Source: Hysterangium stoloniferum (Eukaryota; Basidiomycota; Agaricomycetes; Hysterangiales; Hysterangiaceae). From it: DNA of 64,000 nt. Below the pieces are notes generated by a model. That model saw only the letters and a program-made list of their open reading frames with translations. It ran no database searches and was not told the origin of the DNA. Shown one piece after another: positions 58,080 to 64,000 of the stretch (positions are counted from its first letter, which is position 1; every line of letters begins with the position of its first letter). Made by a program: the position numbers and the translations under genes. The DNA lies in the NCBI GenBank assembly GCA_015178975.1, contig WHVD01000100.1, positions 248,001 through 312,000 of the forward strand, written 5' to 3'.

Positions 58080-61000
58080 GTCTGCAACAATTGCCGAGGA
58101 GGGGGCAGTTATTTGAAAAAGTGGATGGATTTCCTAGAGAAGGAGGGTGATGTTCGCCTCGAAGGGGATGTAAATGTCATGGTATCAATGTCTCTCCATT
58201 TTGTCATGCAGACAAATTTCAAGTGTCAGCTGTACTAGTTCGAATTTACGTACTCTGCAGGTCGTTTGAATCACGACTTCACGAATTTGGCAAATATTTT
58301 CAGAGTATTGTTATGGATGAACTGATGGAAACCGAGATCTCTATACAGAAAATGCAGGCTATATTATAAATGTGCATACTGAGGTGAGGAGGCGCAGGGA
58401 AGCATTGTAGTGTCGATTTGGTCGATGAAAATCAGATTGGTCTATTACCTCAATATCAGCCCAAATAATCAAAGCACGGCGGCTGAGTCCATACTTGGTG
58501 GGTTATACAAGGCATCAAGTGGTTACCACGGTTGACAACCACAGGACATTATTTGCGACCAGCTGGATAACACTTTGCTTTTTAATGGAAAAAGTGATAT
58601 GATCATCGAGTTAAATAAAATGACAGAAAATAAATATTACATACCAAGAAAATGAGCAGAATGATCAAGCAGCTGGACTAGTTGGTTACGACGGAGCTTT
58701 ACTGCAAGGAGAACGAAGACTTTGCTACAGAAATTCGACGTAAATTAACAAGAAATTTAGAGAGTTTAAGGAGTTTCAGATACCTGAGACGGGGAGTATA
58801 CGATCAAGTGCTTCCTGTCCTCGGGATACCTGGAGATTGACGATCATGTCAAATATTGGGCGGTTAATAATTCAATCATTGCATTATGTGGTCACTATCA
58901 TAAGATCTAAGTTGAAGCTGTAAATTCATAAATATATACACACCAACGAGGTCATCCGCATGATCGACGGGTTACTTTGCTTAGTAACCACCTGATCGAT
59001 ATTCCTAACCAGGCTAGTTTCGGGAAGCCCTAGGGACTCCACTGATGAGGTAGAAAATTCCCAATTAGGTAAATATGAAGCGCCCTATCGGTATGTAGAT
59101 AAGTATAGTGCAATAAACGACAGAGACAGATATTTACGTACCGAGAAAACTTTGAAGTGATCAGGCGGTTGGCTTATCTGGCAACTGCAGGTATTGGGGC
59201 AGACAAATAAACAGTTGCCCTGCATAGATTTTTAAAAGGTTGTTTGGAAATCGCAGGACAACTGTGCCCAGGACAAAACTCTGTAAGCGGCCAAGAATCC
59301 AAAGACTCCAGACCCCCAACTGTTTAAAGATCAATTACGAACCTGCTAGTCGGGATAAATGATCTTACGACCTCATGGGAAAACCGAAATATAGGACCAG
59401 ATGCCCAATCAATATGTCTGTGGAAAGGAGGATTCCATCAGTTTGAACATGATACATGAAAAAGATTCCGGTCACACGACGATTTTTTTCTGATAATCCC
59501 GAACAGGCACATCAAAGCATGTGGCCCTGCAACCCACCTGATCCACTCCTTGTACAAGAAAAAGCGGAAATTAACAGGGAAACTGCAGAAAGCAAAAATT
59601 ATAGAGATAAGTCTCCAGTGACACTAAACGTCCGAGGCGAAAATAAATAACAGTGTCCTTTCTTTGCGGTTTCAAGTGAGAAGCAGCTCGCATTTCAATA
59701 TAGGTAGACTATACTACGAACCTGAGGCACCCCTTAGGGATCAATGTCCCATGCGTCTACCATCTCCACATCTTGGTCCACATGGTTTAACATTCTCAAA
59801 TACCAGAAATATCCATAGTCTGTGAGCCATGTAGGAAGACCGGCAGGCCTGAGATATGCTTCAAAAGGCATCTCAAATGCATCTGCCATTTCCACATCCT
59901 GGTCCAAATCCTGAGCTGAGCTGAAGTTGGAGCTTAAGGTGAGAGTGGCGACTGGAGCGGAAGTGTGGACAGTCCCATGGCATGCGGCAGACACGTCACT
60001 GACCCCTGGACTCGCATCTCGCATGAACGACCGCTTCATTTTCACTCTCACCGATTTGGGATTTGGACCATTTTTGGTCAATTATCACCTCTACTTCATA
60101 GTGGGCGGGGTAGACTCCGTTGGTACAGGGCCCGGATCGTTCTGGTCGCGATTTTGTTGTTTGGGGGCACTTTCTTCAACATCCAAGCGTGAATGCTCAG
60201 TACTGACTGCAACTTCGGCGGATTAGAAGTTATGATGAGGATCATGGGTGGGAGTAACAGTGAGCTTTCCAAATAGAAGCATTAATTCATTCAAGCCTAC
60301 AGTGCCGTCCCAGACAGATGATGGTCTTGTCATAGTGGATCCATGTGGCTGGGATGTCCGCTTCTCGTACGAAAAATGGTGAGAGGCGGATTTTGCACTG
60401 GTAGTGCGAAGGGCGCCCTTTGTGGGTAGCATGACCGTATGCAGAGGGACTTTCTTCCGGACATCCTTTTGATGCACTTTTTGCCCAGAATTTCTGAATT
60501 TTAACTCGTTAGTAAAAAGTTCAAATACAGGTCACCAACGTACATGCTGAGCTTTGAAAGTGACGCTAAACACTAAGTAAGGGATTGAAACTTCAGGCAC
60601 AATCAAGCTAATGTTTAGAAACCTACTGCGCTGATGTCTGATCCAGTATCCTCTCCTCTCTTCTCTGTGAGTTCAGTCTTGGTATCAAGGGGGAGTTGAT
60701 CTGGCCCTGTATCCAACTACGACAGTACACGAAACCAAGGAAGGGAACGGGATGAGAGCTCTCGGCCCAAAATTATCTTCCAATGGCAAAGCGCTGACAG
60801 GGTACTCATTGAAGAATGTCTTTTGGCATCACCACCTAGGATAGCATCGTTTTTCGATGTGTGAGTACATTTGACTGTGTCTTTATGATGGCCTAGGTGG
60901 ACATAGATGCTGCACTTCACAGTATGCGTTCGGGCGTCATCACGGGTGGTTGAAGGTTGTTTGTTATTCTGACGGGTCCTGGGCCGCAGCTTGATATCGG

Positions 61001-61560
61001 ACAATGCCTAAAAGGACATGTGAGAAGGCATATAGAATGGAAGCAAATACATACAGTAACAAGAGATGCTATCGGGTCACCATGTGAAAGGTCTCTCGGC
61101 CGTTGATGGAGACACTGAAGCAGCCTGTAAAATGTTGAGGTGACAGCATTAAGACCAGAACAGGGATTGATACATACTTTGCGGGGTCTTTCTTTACCTT
61201 CGGACAGGCCTGAAATTGAACCGACCCTTTTCCCATAATTGCTACCGTAGTTCTGTTGCAATGTGAAGGACGTTATGACAAGAAAAAGCGGTTGAAATAC
61301 CTTCTTAGATTGTTTCGCGATACCATCGTGAAGTGATTGGCTGCGCCATCACTGGAGAGGTGTTAGGGTTCATGGAAGGTAATGAGTATAGCCTCTGAAC
61401 TCACCGGTTTTGGTAAAGAAGGTAGCGCAGTGTGCGATGAGCCATTATCAGACTAATTCAACTATATTTAGCTGGCAACAAGAAAGACGTGGTACGGAGT
61501 CCCCGTACGTTATCTGAACGCGCAGTGGCTAAGCCAATATCACCGGGGTCTGTCTACAAA
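58080..61560. repeat. Segmental duplication, unit 2
   Basis: Direct repeat of 49780-52990 with extra short insertions (for example near 59020-59060 and 59195-59225) and many substitutions. It includes the degraded 70-codon ORF at 58652-58864 and family Z copy 2. Confidence 0.8.
59734..61560 (-). pseudogene. Family Z copy 2
   Basis: Matches copy 1 from exon 2 to the stop. Breaks: a TAG in exon 7 at 60717-60719 (glutamine CAG in copy 1), a TAA in exon 9 at 60223-60225 (CAA in copy 4), and loss of exon 1, because at about 61560 the sequence switches to an inverted copy. Exon 9 is the long form that contains the segments missing from copy 1. Confidence 0.75.
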
Positions 61561-62257
61561 GAGCACCCTTCGCACTACCGGTGCAAAAGCCGCCTCTCAC
61601 CACTTTCCGTACAAGAGGCCAACATCCCAGCCACATGGATCCATTACAACGAGACCATCATCTGTCAGGGACAGCACTATAGGCCTGAATGAGTTAACAC
61701 TTCTATTTGAAAAGCTCGCTGTTACTCCCGCCCATGATCCTCATCATAACTTCCAATCCGCCAAAGTTCCAGTCAGTGCTGAGCATTCACGCCTGGATGT
61801 TGAAGAAGGTGCCCCCAAAGAACAAAATCGCGACCAGAATGATCCGGCCCCTGGAACAACGGAGCCTACACCCCCCACCCACTATGAAGTAGAGGCGATA
61901 ATTGACCAAAAATGGTCCAAATCCCAAACCGGTGAGAGTGAAAATGAAGCGGCCGTTCATGTGAGTCCAGCGGTCAGTGACGTGTCCACCGCACACCATG
62001 GGACTGTCCACACTTCCGCTCCAGTCGCCACTCTCACCTTCAGCTCTGACTTCAGCTCAACTCAGGATTTGGACCAGGATGTGGAAATGGCGGATGCATT
62101 TGAGGCGCCTTTTGAAGCATGTCGCAGGCCTGCTGGTCTTCCTACTTGGCTCACAGACTACGGATATTCCTGGTATTTGAGAATGTTAAACCGTGTGAAC
62201 CAAGACGTGGAGATGGTCGAGGCATGGGACAAGGGGTACCTGAGGTTAGTCGTGTAG
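61561..62257 (+). pseudogene. Family Z copy 3, inverted exon-9 fragment
   Basis: Plus-strand copy of exon 9, starting inside the exon (KSALRTT-equivalent) directly at the broken 5' end of copy 2. It is open through the long form of the exon (HYEVEAIIDQKWSKSQ, STQDLDQDVEMADAF, WLTDYGYSWYLRMLN). An 11-base deletion near 62230 replaces the usual ending and frame. Its 3' flank continues to about 62390, then a short piece of copy-type exon 2/intron 1 sequence, then unit 4. Confidence 0.75.
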
Positions 62258-62931
62258 TCTACCTATATTGAAATGCGAGCTACTTCTCACTTGGAACCGT
62301 AAAGAAAGGACACCGTTATTTATTTTAGACTCGGACGTTATATAGTGTCACTGGAGACTTATCTCTATAATTTTTGCTCTCTTCCGTTTCCGGCTAAGCC
62401 AATATAACTGGGGTCTGTCTATGGAAGGAATATTATAAAGACAGATATACTTGTGCTCAGGCCAAAACTCCATAAGCTGCCAAGAATCCAATGACTTTAG
62501 ACCCCCAACTGGTTAAAGATCAATTACGAACCTGCTAGTCTGGATAAATGCTCTTACGACCTCGTGGGCAAACCCAAATATTGGACCAGATACCCAATCG
62601 ATATGTCTGTGGAAAGGACGATTCCATCAGTTTGAACATGATACATTAGAAATATTCCGCTTACACTACGCTTTTTTTCTGATAATCCTCAAAAGGCACA
62701 TAATAGGATGTGGCCCTGCAACCCATATGATCCACGTCCTTGTACAAGAAAGAACAAAAATGAACAGGGAAACTGAAGAAAGCAAAAATTATAGAGATGA
62801 GTCTCCAATGACACTATATAACGTCCGAGTCTAAAATAAATAATGGTGTCCTTTCTTGATGGTTTCAAGTGAGAAGTAGCTCTCATTTCAATATAGGTAG
62901 ACGACACGATGAACCTTGGGCACCCCTTAGG

Positions 62932-64000
62932 ATCAATGTCCCATGCGTCTACCATCTCCACGTCTTGGCCCACATGGTTTAACATTTTCAAATACCAGGA
63001 ATATCCATAATCTGTGAGCCACGTAGGAAGACCGGCAGGCCTAAGATATCCTTCAAAAGGTGCCTCAAATGCATCCGCCATTTCCACATCCTGGTCCAAA
63101 TCCTGAGTTGAGCTGAAGTCAGAGCTGAAGGTGAGAGTGGCGACTGAAGCGGAAGTGTGGACAGTCCCATGGTGTGCGGTGGACACGTCACTGACCGCTG
63201 GCCTCACATGAAACGGCCGCTTCATTTTCACTCTCACCGGTTTGGGATTTGGACCATTTTTGGTCAATTATCGCCTCTACTTCATAGTGGGTGGGGGGTG
63301 TAGGCTCCGTTGTTCCAGGGGCCGGATCATTCTGGTCGCGATTTTGTTCTTTGGGAGCACCTTCTTCAACATCCAGGCGTGAATGCTCAGCACTGACTGG
63401 AACTTCGGCGGGTTGGAAGTTGTGACGAGGATCATGGGTGGGAGTAACAGTGAGTTTTCCAAATAGAAGCGTCAAGTCATTCAGGCTTATAGTGCCGTCC
63501 CTGACAGATGACAGTCTCGTTGGAATGCATCCATGTGGCTGGGATGTCGCCTTCTCATACGGAGAGGCGGCTTTTGCACCGGCAGTGCGAAGGGTGCTCT
63601 TTGTGGGTAGAAAGACCCTATGCAGGGGAACTTGCTTGAAGACATCCTCTTCATGCACCTTTTGTCCAGAATTTCTGAATTTAACTCGTTAGTAAAAAGT
63701 TGAACTACAGGTCACTAACTTACATGTCGAGCATTTAAAGTGACGCCAAACACTAAGTGAGGGATTGAAAATTTAGCTGGCAACAAGAAAGACGTGGTGC
63801 GGAGTCCCCGTACATTAGGTGAACACGCAGCAGCGGGAGCAGTGGCTAAGCCAATATCGCCGGTGTCTGTCTATCGAGGGGATATTATAAGGACAGATAG
63901 GAATAATATATCGCTCAGCAAGTACCTGATTGCCGTTGTACCGAGAAAACCTGGATTTGGACGATGAAGTGCCCTGTGGCATTGACATACTTAAATCAAT
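62932..64000 (-). pseudogene. Family Z copy 4, exons 3-7 deleted, cut by window end
   Basis: Exon 9 (63674-62932) and exon 8 (about 63753-63725) are present, then at about 63771 the sequence jumps directly to the intron before exon 3, skipping exons 3-7, and continues through exons 2 and 1 to the window edge. Exon 8 has a TAA. Exon 9 has a one-base insertion near 63208 and a one-base loss at the stop codon, so the frame runs on past the usual end. Its flank from 62450 is very close to 50850-51320, so this copy is young or gene-converted. Confidence 0.75.

Overview
The window reads as a basidiomycete (Agaricomycetes-type) nuclear genome. Short GT-AG introns of roughly 45-70 nt split almost every host gene, coding density is modest, and chromodomain Ty3/gypsy retrotransposons are abundant. 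No prokaryotic, viral, rRNA or tRNA gene was seen.

Left third (1-25.4 kb): a nest of retroelements. Two degenerate Ty3/gypsy chromovirus copies lie in opposite orientation: plus 6659-14668 and minus 16027-24744. Each keeps a 5' LTR and primer binding site, and neither has a 3' LTR in its expected place. Between them, and again at about 3.49-6.66 kb, lies a two-copy unrecognised gene family (family X). Solo LTRs of at least four subfamilies (A, B, C, D) are scattered through this region. Most have 5-bp target duplications and TG...CA ends, and they interrupt the gag genes, family X and a short tandem repeat. Four CGA-to-TGA stops in the plus gypsy copy, checked against the minus copy, suggest C-to-T decay at CpG.

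Middle (25.8-49.1 kb): host genes. They are a GDP-fucose transporter-like protein (7 exons, 367 aa), a CCC2/ATP7-type copper P-type ATPase (5 exons, 1195 aa, minus), a possible 49-aa spliced ORF, a giant PH-domain/SR-repeat/coiled-coil protein (18 exons, about 3959 aa, minus), and a divergent pair of very small housekeeping genes, OST4 (46 aa, minus) and QCR8 (105 aa, 5 exons, plus). The exon models were built by hand from splice sites. All close in frame.

Right quarter (49.1-64 kb): a rearranged segmental duplication. A 9-exon gene of unknown function (family Z) is complete at 51316-52919. Damaged copies lie at 59734-61560 (minus), 61561-62257 (plus) and 62932-64000 (minus, cut by the window edge). 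Their flanks are copied too, including a conserved 70-codon ORF. A 138-bp MITE-like element lies at 53203-53340, and 53.4-57.9 kb has no gene I can support.

The copper ATPase (Golgi copper loading), the GDP-fucose transporter and OST4 (N-glycosylation) all act in the secretory pathway, but nothing suggests they are a functional cluster. The candidate novel material is the hairpin-rich LTR family, family X, family Z and the giant PH/SR protein.
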